Source: Clostridia bacterium
GTDB taxonomy: Bacteria; Bacillota; Clostridia; Oscillospirales; Acutalibacteraceae
Direction of reading: 5' to 3'
NCBI GenBank assembly: GCA_017397845.1
Contig: JAFQHU010000021.1
Location: 24,076-88,075, forward strand
Length of the DNA stretch: 64,000 nt
Each line of letters begins with the position of its first letter. The stretch's first letter is position 1. Under the pieces are notes generated by a model, which saw only the letters and a program-made list of their open reading frames with translations, had not been told where the DNA came from and ran no database searches. The position numbers were made by a program, and so were the translations under genes. Below, piece after piece: positions 35,371-44,632 of the stretch.

Positions 35371-36900
35371 ATGCCTATGGAAATAAAAAAAGATACCTTT
35401 TCGTACAGTGAGCTGTTTACCCGAAGCAAATGCGAGCAGGCAGTAAGTTTGGAGATTAATCTGCCCGATTATTGCTCAGACGTAAAAAAGATATTGAAAT
35501 GTACCGTTACAGCGGGAATTTCAAATGTATCTGTTTCGGGTGAGAATGTAAACCTTTCCGGTACGGTGGTAACACGGCTTATTTATTTGGGTGAAAACGA
35601 AAAAATCGACTGCTTTGAGCATACGGATACTTTGTCCTGCGGCACACGTATTAAGGATATGCCCGAAAATCCCATGATAAAGGCAGTTACAAAGACCGAC
35701 TATATAAACTGCCGTGCTTTAAGTCAGCGCAGAATAAGCGTCAGCGGAAATATCGGCGCTTCGGTTTATGTTTACCGTGAGAACAAAAAGGAGTTTCCCT
35801 GTGCCGTTGAGTCGGAGGATATGCAATGCAAAAAGGAGAAAAAGACCGTTTCCGACCTTATATGTCAGAGTGAGAAAACCTTTGATCTGAGTGAGACTGT
35901 GGCTCTCGAAAAGGATAAAGAGGATATCGGAAAAATTCTCCGAAGCGATTGCAGAGTGAAGCTTGAATCGAAAAAGGCTGTGGCAGATAAGCTTCTCATT
36001 AAGGGTGAGCTGTGCTGCGAGATACTCTATACCGACAGTGAGAAAAACAGTATTATTAAAATTTGCCATTCGATGCCTATAAGTCAGATTTTGGGTGTGG
36101 GAGGTATCACCGATAAAAGCGACATTCAGCTTTCTCTTTACCCGTCGCAATTTACTGTGTCTGCAAAAAATGACTCTGCGGGCAGATGCAGACTTTTGGA
36201 GTTTGCCGCCAGAGTAAGTGCCACCGTCAGATGCAGACAGGATAAGGAAATCGAGATTATAAAGGATTGCTATTCCACCCGTTATGAGGTAGAGGGGGAT
36301 TACAGAAATGCCGCACTTTATTCCTGTGCTCTCAGCGAGGAAAGGGAGATAGCTTTTGAGCAAACAGTTGAATTTCCCGACGCTGATGCAGTGGAAATAA
36401 AGGATATGTGGTGCAGTAACGCCGAATGCCGTCTCACGGGAAAGGAAGGTAAGGCAGAGGGTGAATGTGATTTTTTGCTTCACGGAATTTATACCGACGG
36501 TAAAGGCGGCTGCCGTTACGGCGAAAAAAATCTTTCTGCTGCCGTAAGCATACCGCTTAAAACGAAAGCGGATAAGAACGAATGCGAATGCGATGTTACG
36601 GTTTCATCTTTGGAGTGGGCACCTGCAGGTGCGGGCAAGGTAAAGGTAAGGGCAATTCTTATACTTAACTGTTATGTATCCGCCTGTGATGAAAGCAGAT
36701 TTTTGTTTGATTTACAGCACAGCGAAAAAGAAAAAGAGCAGAAATACCCCGCACTGTGTATTTATTATGCCGATACGGGTGAAAAAATATGGGATATCGC
36801 CGAGCATTATAATACTACCGAATCACTCATAAAAAGCGAAAACAGTATCAAGGGTGATAAAACCGAAAAGGAAACAGTGTTAATGATCCCCTGCGTATAA
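35371..36900 (+). CDS. DUF3794 (SPOCS) and LysM protein, SipL-like spore morphogenesis factor
   Basis: The 509-residue protein begins with DUF3794/SPOCS-type domains (LEINLPDYCSDVKKILKC and SGTVVTRLIYLGENEKIDCF, repeated around 165-250 and 290-420) and ends in a LysM domain (YYADTGEKIWDIAEHYNTTE). This is the architecture of SipL in Clostridioides difficile, which binds SpoIVA and attaches the spore coat. By homology it acts at the forespore surface during sporulation. Such genes are normally under mother-cell sigma factors; I see no clear sigma-A promoter upstream. Its presence marks the host as a spore-former lineage. Confidence 0.82.
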   Translation: MPMEIKKDTFSYSELFTRSKCEQAVSLEINLPDYCSDVKKILKCTVTAGISNVSVSGENVNLSGTVVTRLIYLGENEKIDCFEHTDTLSCGTRIKDMPENPMIKAVTKTDYINCRALSQRRISVSGNIGASVYVYRENKKEFPCAVESEDMQCKKEKKTVSDLICQSEKTFDLSETVALEKDKEDIGKILRSDCRVKLESKKAVADKLLIKGELCCEILYTDSEKNSIIKICHSMPISQILGVGGITDKSDIQLSLYPSQFTVSAKNDSAGRCRLLEFAARVSATVRCRQDKEIEIIKDCYSTRYEVEGDYRNAALYSCALSEEREIAFEQTVEFPDADAVEIKDMWCSNAECRLTGKEGKAEGECDFLLHGIYTDGKGGCRYGEKNLSAAVSIPLKTKADKNECECDVTVSSLEWAPAGAGKVKVRAILILNCYVSACDESRFLFDLQHSEKEKEQKYPALCIYYADTGEKIWDIAEHYNTTESLIKSENSIKGDKTEKETVLMIPCV

Positions 36901-36903
36901 AAA

Positions 36904-36938
36904 ATTAAAGCTGTCTACCCGAAAGGTGACAGCTTTTA
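36904..36938. terminator. Bidirectional terminator after the SipL-like gene
   Basis: AAAGCTGTC-ACC pairs with GGT-GACAGCTTT around a CGAA-type loop, between convergent genes. Confidence 0.85.
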
Positions 36939-37226
36939 TCATTTGAAAAACATAAAGTAAGTTATGGCACCGATGCTCACAGCCTGTAAGAAAATAATCA
37001 CGGGAAGCCCCACCATAAACTTTTTGTGCAAAGTTTTGTGTCTTATGAGCTTCATTGTGATGTATTCACTGACGGCACCGCCGAAAAGAGCCAATGTGAG
37101 CAAGGTTGCTTCGGGAACACGGCGCATATTTTTTTGGGCAAAGATTTTGTCCGAAGCAGTGACAACAAAGGTAATGAGAGATATGGCGGCAAAATAAAGG
37201 ATAGCCGCAGTATACAGCTTATCCAT
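36939..37226 (-). CDS. DUF1294 family membrane protein
   Basis: The 95-residue protein has three hydrophobic segments and the DUF1294 pattern: SDKIFAQKNMRRVPEATLLT, LFGGAVSEYITMKLIRHKT and KKFMVGLPVIIFLQ. I chose the internal ATG at 37226 because the long N-terminal extension is not family-like. It overlaps the 3' end of the zinc-ribbon gene by eight bases, so it is translationally coupled to it. Function is unknown. Confidence 0.8.
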   Translation of the reverse strand: MDKLYTAAILYFAAISLITFVVTASDKIFAQKNMRRVPEATLLTLALFGGAVSEYITMKLIRHKTLHKKFMVGLPVIIFLQAVSIGAITYFMFFK

Positions 37227-37506
37227 TGTTATTTTGTATGAGCTTAAGGTCACTTTCCGTAAGCAGTACATAGGTGCCTTTGTCTCTTTCTTTGAGATAG
37301 TTGGTATTAACGGAAAAAACGGAAGCACAGTTGGGGCATACGGAAATGTAAATATTTTTATCTTCGCCCTTGATTTTTGCCACAAGTGTGGTATCCTTTG
37401 TAGTAAAGAGTCTCATTGAAACGGTTTCGTTACAGGCGGGACAGGTGACGTTATTTGTGTTGCCTTCGTCTTTGGTCGAAATTTTATCTCTGGTTTTGAT
37501 TGCCAT
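37219..37506 (-). CDS. Small zinc-ribbon protein
   Basis: This 95-residue protein has two cysteine pairs, CPAC near residue 23 and CPNC near residue 57, spaced as in a zinc ribbon. Its C-terminus is charged, and AAAGGAGG precedes it. It overlaps the DUF1294 gene. No family name can be given; zinc binding is inferred from the cysteine spacing. Confidence 0.65.
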   Translation of the reverse strand: MAIKTRDKISTKDEGNTNNVTCPACNETVSMRLFTTKDTTLVAKIKGEDKNIYISVCPNCASVFSVNTNYLKERDKGTYVLLTESDLKLIQNNNG

Positions 37507-37583
37507 GCAAAATCCTCCTTTAAAACGGATTACTGTTATATTTTAATTTGTTTTTAGTCTCATGTCAATAGGAAGTGTATTTT

Positions 37584-38897
37584 ATGAAAAGATTTATTTT
37601 GGTTTTATTGCTTATATTTTTCCTTTTCTGTGCCTGCGTAAAGACGGACGATCTCAGTCCCTATGTAAATGAAACAGTACTGCAAACACAGCAGACCTAT
37701 GCTGCAGAAAAGGAAACAACCGAAAAGCTGAAGGCGGAAAATTATGTGTCCTTTCCTGCGGAAATCGAAGCTACGGCACACACAGCAGCTGCCCCGGAAA
37801 ATACAGCATCTCTTTTTTCTGCTTCATGGCTTAGCTATATCGAGCTTTCGCTTGTGGGCGGACGAAACACAAAAGAGTCATACACAGCCTATATTGACGG
37901 CATTTTTGACAACATGAAAAAGGTGAACATTACCGATGTCTTTGTCCAGGTCAGACCCTTTGCCGATGCATTTTATCCTTCTGATTATTTCCCGGCCACC
38001 GCTTATGCGGCTTCTGAGCAGGGGGGCACTCTGCCCTTTGATGTTTTCGGTCTGATCGTGGAAAGAGCGAAGCTCAAGGGACTGAATATCCACGCTTGGA
38101 TTAATCCTTACAGAGTAAGCCACGGAAATGACATAAAGGCTCTCAGCGAAAAAAATCCCGCACGAATGATGTTTAAAGAGGGGATAAGCGAAGATGTGGC
38201 AGTTACGGAAAAGGGTATCTATTTCAATCCTGCCTCGGAAAAGGTTAGAAAGCTTATCACGGACGGTGTGAAAGAGCTTTTGAAAAAATACGACATAAAA
38301 GGAATACATATTGACGATTATTTTTATTTTGAAAATTGCGGTGATTTCGACTCACGTCAATACAGTGTTTACACCTCTCTGGGTGGCAGTCTTGATTTGG
38401 CCGAATGGAGAAGAGAGAATGTAAGCACTTTGCTTTCCACTCTTTATTCCGCCGTAAAAGCCTTTGGCGAAGAAAAAATTTTTTCCGTAAGTCCCGCCGG
38501 TGACATAGCTAAATGCTATAACGAAAGCTATGCCGATGTTTATCTTTGGTGCCGTGAGGAGGGCTACTGCGATATGATAATACCGCAGATTTATTTCGGC
38601 TTTGACCATGGAAAGCTTCCCTTTACCCGCTGTCTTGAGGATTGGACGGCTTTGTGTATGTCGGGCAAGGTAAAGCTTACCGTGGGTCTTGCCCTTTATA
38701 AGGCGGGGCAGGAGGATGCCTATGCACTTTCGGGAAAGGATGAATGGGTGAAAAACCACGATATAATCGCCCGTCAGGTACAACTTATCAGGGATAAGGG
38801 CTGTTACGGCTATGCTCTTTACAGCGGTGCTTACATTGATTTTTTTGAAAAATCCTTTGCCGAAGAGTTAAATAATCTCAAAACTATGGTATATTAA
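37584..38897 (+). CDS. GHL10/DUF187-type glycosidase-like lipoprotein
   Basis: The N-terminus (basic residues, hydrophobic core, LFCAC) looks like a lipoprotein signal with Cys near residue 18, although the lipobox is imperfect. A Thr/Glu-rich spacer leads to a GHL10 (DUF187) barrel: VFVQVRPFADAFYPSDYFP, LNIHAWINPYRVS, YFNPASEKVRKLI and IKGIHIDDYFYF. These enzymes resemble glycoside hydrolase families 10/13 and are linked with cell-wall or spore-coat glycans. The ATG at 37584 follows AGGAAG. It lies 52 bases upstream of an amidase gene, so both may remodel peptidoglycan together. Confidence 0.82.
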   Translation: MKRFILVLLLIFFLFCACVKTDDLSPYVNETVLQTQQTYAAEKETTEKLKAENYVSFPAEIEATAHTAAAPENTASLFSASWLSYIELSLVGGRNTKESYTAYIDGIFDNMKKVNITDVFVQVRPFADAFYPSDYFPATAYAASEQGGTLPFDVFGLIVERAKLKGLNIHAWINPYRVSHGNDIKALSEKNPARMMFKEGISEDVAVTEKGIYFNPASEKVRKLITDGVKELLKKYDIKGIHIDDYFYFENCGDFDSRQYSVYTSLGGSLDLAEWRRENVSTLLSTLYSAVKAFGEEKIFSVSPAGDIAKCYNESYADVYLWCREEGYCDMIIPQIYFGFDHGKLPFTRCLEDWTALCMSGKVKLTVGLALYKAGQEDAYALSGKDEWVKNHDIIARQVQLIRDKGCYGYALYSGAYIDFFEKSFAEELNNLKTMVY

Positions 38898-38949
38898 AGG
38901 TTAATGTGCTATAATCATCAGAATAAAAATTATTTACGGACGGTAAAAA

Positions 38950-41751
38950 ATGAAAAAGATTAAGCTGATAATATCCACCGTCTGCGTGGCTGTTTCCATA
39001 ATTATCTGCGCAGTAATGGTGCATCTTTCAAATAAAAATTTCGTCGAAGATGTTTTCATCGGCAGCGGTATAGAGCACGGTGTGGACGAATACCTTATAA
39101 GTCGGGGCTATGAGAAATTTCCCGAAAAAGAAAAGGCTTTGTGGCTTATTGAAAATACAGATACCGATTTTGACAAAGACAGTGAGGAGTTGAAAAAGGT
39201 ACTTAAAAAGCTTCAGAAATCTGTATTTGATACTGTGTTTATCCGCAGCAAATATTTTTCGGCATCGAAAAGCGACGGTTCCTCAGCGGAAAGCCTTTCG
39301 GAAATCGCCGCTATTTCTTCTGCTCTTAAAACTCAGGGAAAAAAGGTTTATCTTGAAATGCATACGGATTCCGAGGCGGAGATTTTCGGTGAGATTGCCT
39401 CTCTTTGCGACGGTATAATTTTAAGAAACGACAAAAAAATGAGCCCCGAAAGGTTCAATTTTCTCCTTTCAAAGGCGGCAAGACATATAAGGAAATATAA
39501 TGACAGCATAAAAATATTGGTTTATTTACCCTTCGATTATGATATATCAAAGCTTAATAAAAAGACGGTTGACGGTGTATGTACCCTTATTGATGAAACT
39601 GCGGAGCTGACGTCGCTGCCTTTGTGGGATAAAACGCTTAAGCTTTCAGACAGCAGCTTTTATTGCACTGTCGATGTGAATGTCAGCGAAAAAAACGTGA
39701 GATTTCCTTTGAAAGCAACCTATGAACTGCGTGACTGCGAAAGCCTTTCTGCCGTTGCCTTTTCCTCTTTTAAGGGTATCGCAAAGGACAGCGAGGGAGC
39801 TTTCTCCGCCGTGGAGGAGTATTTGGTCAAAGGGATTGTCCCTGATATCGCTTTCAGAAGCTTAGGTGTTACAGGTTATGACGGTTCACTTATTGAAACC
39901 AATCTTTTCAGCACAGATATAGAAATTTGCGGCTCAAATCTTTACCCCTGCTATCTTAACGGAAAGAAAACAGAGCTTGGTGAAAAGGGAAGTAAAAAAA
40001 TCACCTTTAATCTTTCTGAGGGTGAAAACGAATTTATCTTCACTCAGGGCGGTGAAACAGTTAAATACAGAATAAAGATGAACTTCGACGGAGAAATCAT
40101 CCGTGCGGTTATGCCCGGAGAAAGTCTCACCGTGCAGCCGGGAGAAAAAATCACCGTAACGGTTATCGCTTACAGCGGTGCGGACATTACCGTAAAGTTG
40201 GGCACTAAGGAATATAGGGCAAAATGCGAATCGGGTGCTCCGGCAGGCTATGCGGCGTTCACGGCAAAGATAAAAATGCCCAAAACCCGTGAAGAGGTAG
40301 AGTCACTCGGTATGATTTCCGTTATAGGCTCCGTGGGTGAAAATACCGTTCAGCATAAGGGCGCCATGATATACTGCGGTCAGGAAATGACTACTTTACC
40401 GTCCCAGCCGTCAGCACAGGAGGAAACCACCGCCGTCATTCAGCTGGGAAATTACGTGCAGGAGCTTATCGGTGACAGTTATGAATATACGGTTCCCTTT
40501 ACCACCGTGCCTCAGACCGTGCCCTCTACCTCACCCTATAATCCCATATACGAAACTATGACGGGTAACGTGATGTGTATAGTCACAGAGCCTTATGCAG
40601 ATACACGGCCTTTGGTTTATAACGATGACACTTATGTGCCCGCTTATTCCACTCTCGTTCAGGGTACCATGGATTATGTAACAGCCAAAAGCAGTGCCTT
40701 CAACAGTGATGAGAACGAAACAGTTTATTTTTATGAGCTGGCTTCGGGCAGAAAGGTGAAATGTGAGCATGTTCAGCTCACCTCAGCTTCTATGGTCAAT
40801 AACAGTATTCAGGTTATATCCTGCCGTGCAGAAAACGGCACGCTGATTCTGAAGCTTAAAACCGATTGGAAGGTGCCCTATGCCATCAGCCATGCACCGC
40901 AAAGCTATTATTCCGCCCACGCAAGCAAGTATAATCTTAACTCCTTTAATGCGGATTATATTCAGATTGATTTTTATCATACAGCTTCCGTAACCGGCAA
41001 TACGGACGTCAAGGGCAGTAATGTGGTTTCTTCTGCAGCATGGACAGTTTCGAACAATGAAAACAAAGCTACACTTCATATGCCTCTTATTGCCCCCGGC
41101 AAATATTACGGCACCTCCGTGGAATACGATGCCGAGGGATATATGGTAATAAAAATACACAACAGACCCCAAAGTTTACAGGGGGCCGTAATCCTTCTTG
41201 ATCCCGGTCACGGCGGAGAGGACCCCGGTGCATTAGGTTTGGGCAAACAGGTGAACGAAAGCGACATTAATATCGCTGTGGCCTATGCGGCGAGAGATGC
41301 TCTGCGAGCCAAAGGTGCCACGGTTTATATGACGAGGCAGGGAAACGAAACTCTTTCTCTTGACGAAAGAAAGCGTATAGCGGAAAGTGCGGAGCCTGAC
41401 CTTTTCGTCAGCATACATTCAAACGGCTCCGAAAACAAAAATGCCATCGGCACAGCTGTTTATTATTACAAAGGCTTTTCACAGCCTTTGGCAAATAATA
41501 TTTACGGTGAAATGATAGGCGTTTTCAAAAATAATCTTTACTACGGACAGCAAAATCTTTATGATGACCTTTCCGACGGGGCGAGATATTATCCCTTTGC
41601 CGTGACCAGATTGGAGGATTGTCCCTCTGTGCTTATAGAAACGGGTTATGTAACCAACGATGCCGAATGCTATAAGCTTATCGAGGCCTCCACCCATCGG
41701 CTTTTCGGACAGGCTATCGCAAACGGCATAGAAAAGACCCTTTTAAGTTAG
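38950..41751 (+). CDS. Large membrane-anchored N-acetylmuramoyl-L-alanine amidase
   Basis: The C-terminal 195 residues are an Amidase_3 domain: VILLDPGHGGEDPGA (first zinc His), a Glu in GKQVNESDINIAVAYA, FVSIHSNGSEN (second His) and VLIETGYVTNDAE with the catalytic Glu. An N-terminal transmembrane segment (6-27) anchors the protein. Residues about 30-720 are a long extracellular region, with a barrel-like segment resembling GH18-type chitinase-like wall proteins (LYLEMHTDSEAEI type strands), beta-sandwich stretches and a Thr/Pro linker near 480-540. It cleaves the amide between muramic acid and the peptide stem. At 933 residues it is much longer than CwlD-type amidases. Its end overlaps the BofA gene tail-to-tail by nine bases. 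Confidence 0.87.
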   Translation: MKKIKLIISTVCVAVSIIICAVMVHLSNKNFVEDVFIGSGIEHGVDEYLISRGYEKFPEKEKALWLIENTDTDFDKDSEELKKVLKKLQKSVFDTVFIRSKYFSASKSDGSSAESLSEIAAISSALKTQGKKVYLEMHTDSEAEIFGEIASLCDGIILRNDKKMSPERFNFLLSKAARHIRKYNDSIKILVYLPFDYDISKLNKKTVDGVCTLIDETAELTSLPLWDKTLKLSDSSFYCTVDVNVSEKNVRFPLKATYELRDCESLSAVAFSSFKGIAKDSEGAFSAVEEYLVKGIVPDIAFRSLGVTGYDGSLIETNLFSTDIEICGSNLYPCYLNGKKTELGEKGSKKITFNLSEGENEFIFTQGGETVKYRIKMNFDGEIIRAVMPGESLTVQPGEKITVTVIAYSGADITVKLGTKEYRAKCESGAPAGYAAFTAKIKMPKTREEVESLGMISVIGSVGENTVQHKGAMIYCGQEMTTLPSQPSAQEETTAVIQLGNYVQELIGDSYEYTVPFTTVPQTVPSTSPYNPIYETMTGNVMCIVTEPYADTRPLVYNDDTYVPAYSTLVQGTMDYVTAKSSAFNSDENETVYFYELASGRKVKCEHVQLTSASMVNNSIQVISCRAENGTLILKLKTDWKVPYAISHAPQSYYSAHASKYNLNSFNADYIQIDFYHTASVTGNTDVKGSNVVSSAAWTVSNNENKATLHMPLIAPGKYYGTSVEYDAEGYMVIKIHNRPQSLQGAVILLDPGHGGEDPGALGLGKQVNESDINIAVAYAARDALRAKGATVYMTRQGNETLSLDERKRIAESAEPDLFVSIHSNGSENKNAIGTAVYYYKGFSQPLANNIYGEMIGVFKNNLYYGQQNLYDDLSDGARYYPFAVTRLEDCPSVLIETGYVTNDAECYKLIEASTHRLFGQAIANGIEKTLLS

Positions 41752-42009
41752 CATAAAATATCTTGCCGCCAGCATGGCTATAACAGAGGGGATACCGCCC
41801 AAAGCACTTACGGAAAGGGTTATTGCGTTTATGCCGAGGGTTATTCCCGTCATCTGACTTAAAACATTGACGGCGAAAAGAGAGCCTATCCCCGAAAGCG
41901 AGGAGAGGAAAAGACAGCGGAAAAAGTGACGTGATTTTACAAATACAGAGAGTATAATCACCGCTGAAATAATGAGACCGATGCTCATAAAGGTTGTCTG
42001 ACCGCCCAT
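41743..42009 (-). CDS. BofA-like pro-sigma-K processing inhibitor
   Basis: The 88-residue protein with two to three hydrophobic helices matches the BofA family: the C-terminal half NVLSQMTGITLGINAITLSV and SALGGIPSVIAMLAARYF is the conserved segment. In Bacillus, BofA sits in the forespore membrane and blocks SpoIVFB until the sigma-K checkpoint is passed. Many Clostridia keep the gene without SpoIVFB. AGGAGG precedes the start. It is a second sporulation marker in this window. Confidence 0.82.
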   Translation of the reverse strand: MGGQTTFMSIGLIISAVIILSVFVKSRHFFRCLFLSSLSGIGSLFAVNVLSQMTGITLGINAITLSVSALGGIPSVIAMLAARYFMLT

Positions 42010-42077
42010 AAAAAACCTCCTTGCACTTTTTAATTTAACAGTATATAATATATGATATGATTCAGGAGAGTGATAAT

Positions 42078-43037
42078 ATGAAAATTTTAAAGCTTACCCC
42101 CGCCGTTAAGGATTACATTTGGGGCGGAACGAGACTTTCGAGAGAATACGACATAGTTTCCTTTGCTGACAGACAGGCTGAGGCATGGGTGCTTTCCTGC
42201 CACGAGGCAGGGGAGAGCATCGTCGAAAACGGTGATTTTAAAGGCAGAACCCTTTCCGACGTTCTTAAAAATGAGGGCAAAGGCTGGCTCGGAAAAAATT
42301 GTGACAAATTTTCCGATTTTCCCATTCTTATAAAGCTTATCGATGCCAAAGATAACCTTTCCGTTCAGGTGCATCCCGACGATGAATATGCTCAGCGTGT
42401 GGAGGGGGAATTCGGCAAAACCGAAGCATGGTACATAGTGGACTGTGACGAGGATGCAGAGATTATTTACGGCTTTAAAAAGGATGTTACGAGCGAAGAG
42501 TTCAGAAAGAGCATCGAAGAAAATACTCTCCTCGAATATGTAAACAGAGTAAAGGTAAAAAAGGGAGACATTTTCTTTATCAAGGCAGGCACTCTTCACG
42601 CCATCTGTAAGGGTATACTTTTGGCGGAAGTACAGCAGAACTCAAACACCACCTACCGTGTTTACGATTACGGCAGACTCCAGAACGGTAAGCCCCGTGA
42701 GCTTCACATCGAAAAGGCTATCGATGTCACAAGCACCAAGGCTATCCTTGCCGACGGCAAGCCTCAGGGCGAAACCGAACAGAAGGACGGCTACAGTGAA
42801 ACTCTTCTCTGCTCCTGTGACCTTTTCACCGTAAAAAGACTTGACATAGAAGAAAAGGCAGTTCTTACTGCTGATAAAAACTCTTTTATTTCACTTGTTG
42901 CTTTAGAGGGTAACGGTGTTATAATGCACGGTGACAGCTGTGTGACTCTCTATAAGGGTGAAAGCGTGTTCATTCCTGCAGGTATGGGCGAGATAGAGAT
43001 TTTAGGTGCAGTTACTGTGATAGAAAGCAGAGTGTAA
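42078..43037 (+). CDS. manA: Class I mannose-6-phosphate isomerase
   Basis: This type I phosphomannose isomerase (319 aa) interconverts mannose-6-phosphate and fructose-6-phosphate. The metal-site motif LSVQVHPDDEYA is visible, followed by KTEAWYIVD, FFIKAGTLHAI with the second His, and the YRVYDYGRLQ segment of the short bacterial form. I chose the ATG at 42078 with AGGAGAGTG upstream over the in-frame ATG at 42057. It would feed mannose released by the GH38 enzyme at 4.5 kb into glycolysis. It is monocistronic, with its own -10 region (TATAAT in the divergent gap) and a downstream terminator. Confidence 0.93.
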   Translation: MKILKLTPAVKDYIWGGTRLSREYDIVSFADRQAEAWVLSCHEAGESIVENGDFKGRTLSDVLKNEGKGWLGKNCDKFSDFPILIKLIDAKDNLSVQVHPDDEYAQRVEGEFGKTEAWYIVDCDEDAEIIYGFKKDVTSEEFRKSIEENTLLEYVNRVKVKKGDIFFIKAGTLHAICKGILLAEVQQNSNTTYRVYDYGRLQNGKPRELHIEKAIDVTSTKAILADGKPQGETEQKDGYSETLLCSCDLFTVKRLDIEEKAVLTADKNSFISLVALEGNGVIMHGDSCVTLYKGESVFIPAGMGEIEILGAVTVIESRV

Positions 43038-43045
43038 ATATTTAT

Positions 43046-43086
43046 GGCACGGCAGACCTGAGAAAGGGTGCTGTGCCTTTTTCGTT
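43046..43086 (+). terminator. Terminator after manA
   Basis: GGCACGGCA and TGCTGTGCC form a nine-base-pair stem with one G-T pair, followed by a T run. Confidence 0.8.
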
Positions 43087-43119
43087 TCTTAAGTTTTTCT
43101 TACGATTACTCCGTAGCTG

Positions 43120-43148
43120 TTGCCTATAAGGCTCTGATACAGTACAAT
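43120..43148 (+). promoter_or_regulatory. Promoter of the LRR-protein gene
   Basis: TTGCCT (43120-43125) and TACAAT (43143-43148) are spaced by 17 bases, about 50 bases upstream of the start codon. Confidence 0.55.
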
Positions 43149-43200
43149 GCAGATGTAAGGAATATTTCTTATCTGAAAAAATCAAAAAGGAGAGATTTTT

Positions 43201-44502
43201 ATGAAGAAGCTTTTGCACATCTTATCTGTTGTGATGCTTGTGGCCTGCTGTGCTTTAATTGCAGGTGCACAGGGAGAAAGCTCACTGACGGCACAGAGAC
43301 CCTATAAAGAAAATGAAAAAATAAAAATTATTGATAATGTGGTTTATCAGCTCTGTGAGGATAAGGCCTTGGGCGGAAAATTCTATGAGGTATATGACTG
43401 GTTTGCCACGCCGGAAGCGGCTGATAATACCGCAGAAATCAATATTGTCCCCGAAATAGGCGGCATAAAGGTTAAGGCAGTAAAACAGGACGGAGACAGC
43501 TACTCTGACTATTATATACCCGATTACGGCACGGAGCATAACTACAGTGTGAAGAGAGTCACCCTTCCCGATACGGTGGAATATATCGGCAACGGGCTTT
43601 TCAGTATTCTTGACGGAGTGGAGGAGCTGGTTATTCCTGCTTCTGTCAGAGCTACGGGTAATCTGCTTTATTTATACAGTGACGGCGGATACGGTGCAGG
43701 TGTTCCCGAATATCCTGTATGGACCTTTGAAGGTATGGAAAGCTTAAAAAGAGTTACATTTTCGGGCAGCATTGAAATTCTGGGCGGCTTCAAGAACTGT
43801 AAAAAGCTGGAAAAGGTTACTCTTAAGGGTGATGCAGAATATATAGGCTGTGATGCTTTTTACGGTTGCACTTCTCTTAAAAGTTTTAAAATACCGAGTA
43901 CGGTTATGGAAATAGGCGGCTATGCGTTTTACGGGTCGGGAATAACTTCTATAACAATTCCTGCAAGCGTAAAAAGGTTAGGTGATGAGGATTATGCATC
44001 GGTTTTCAAAAACTGCAAAAAGCTTACAAAGGTTGTATTTTCTGACCGTAAAGCAAGCCAACTTTTAATAGACCTTGATACCTTCCGCAACTGTACAGCT
44101 CTGAAAAAGGTATATCTACCCAAATCCGTAAAAAGAATATACATAGAGCCCATGGCCTTCCGTAACTGCAGAAAGCTTACAAAGATATATAACACCGATA
44201 ATATAGTCAGAATAGGTGAGCAGGCCTTCCGCACCTGCACATCTCTTACCTCATTTACCGTTTCAGCCAAGGTTACTAAGATAGGCAAGAATGCATTTTA
44301 CGGCTGTACCAAGCTGAAAAAGGTCACCGTAAACAGTAAAAAAGCCGCCCCGTCAATCGGCAAAAAGGCATTCGGCAGAACTGCTGAGGGCATTAAATTT
44401 GTGGCTAAAAACAGCACGGCCGCAAAAAGCTGGAAATCTGGACTGAAAAAGTCAGGCCTTAAGAAAATGAAGGTCTGCTATGTGAAATATGTTAATGTGT
44501 AA
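43201..44502 (+). CDS. Secreted BspA-like leucine-rich-repeat protein
   Basis: A signal peptide (KKLLHILSV, hydrophobic core, IAGAQG) is followed by a chain of LRR_5/BspA-type repeats of about 23 residues with the core ...F.NC..L..v.lp.sv..I...AF.GC.... Examples are GCTSLKSFKIPSTVMEIGGY and SGITSITIPASVKRLG. BspA-like proteins stick to host or bacterial surfaces. The basic C-terminal repeats (KKAFGRTAEGIKF) end without an anchor or sortase motif, so it may be released or held by charge. It has its own promoter. Confidence 0.87.
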   Translation: MKKLLHILSVVMLVACCALIAGAQGESSLTAQRPYKENEKIKIIDNVVYQLCEDKALGGKFYEVYDWFATPEAADNTAEINIVPEIGGIKVKAVKQDGDSYSDYYIPDYGTEHNYSVKRVTLPDTVEYIGNGLFSILDGVEELVIPASVRATGNLLYLYSDGGYGAGVPEYPVWTFEGMESLKRVTFSGSIEILGGFKNCKKLEKVTLKGDAEYIGCDAFYGCTSLKSFKIPSTVMEIGGYAFYGSGITSITIPASVKRLGDEDYASVFKNCKKLTKVVFSDRKASQLLIDLDTFRNCTALKKVYLPKSVKRIYIEPMAFRNCRKLTKIYNTDNIVRIGEQAFRTCTSLTSFTVSAKVTKIGKNAFYGCTKLKKVTVNSKKAAPSIGKKAFGRTAEGIKFVAKNSTAAKSWKSGLKKSGLKKMKVCYVKYVNV

Positions 44503-44632
44503 AGTAGAAATAATATAGTCTCAGTTTCAGAAAAAAATTATGTTGATTTTTATGTGTAGGGTATGATATATTTAAAATATAAGAATAGTTTATATATTTT
44601 CAAAATACATTTTTCTGACAGGAGGATAATTT

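Noticed and set aside
35719..36483. A 254-residue antisense frame inside the SipL-like gene
   Set aside because: It is a mirror of the sense coding sequence with no homology or start signals.
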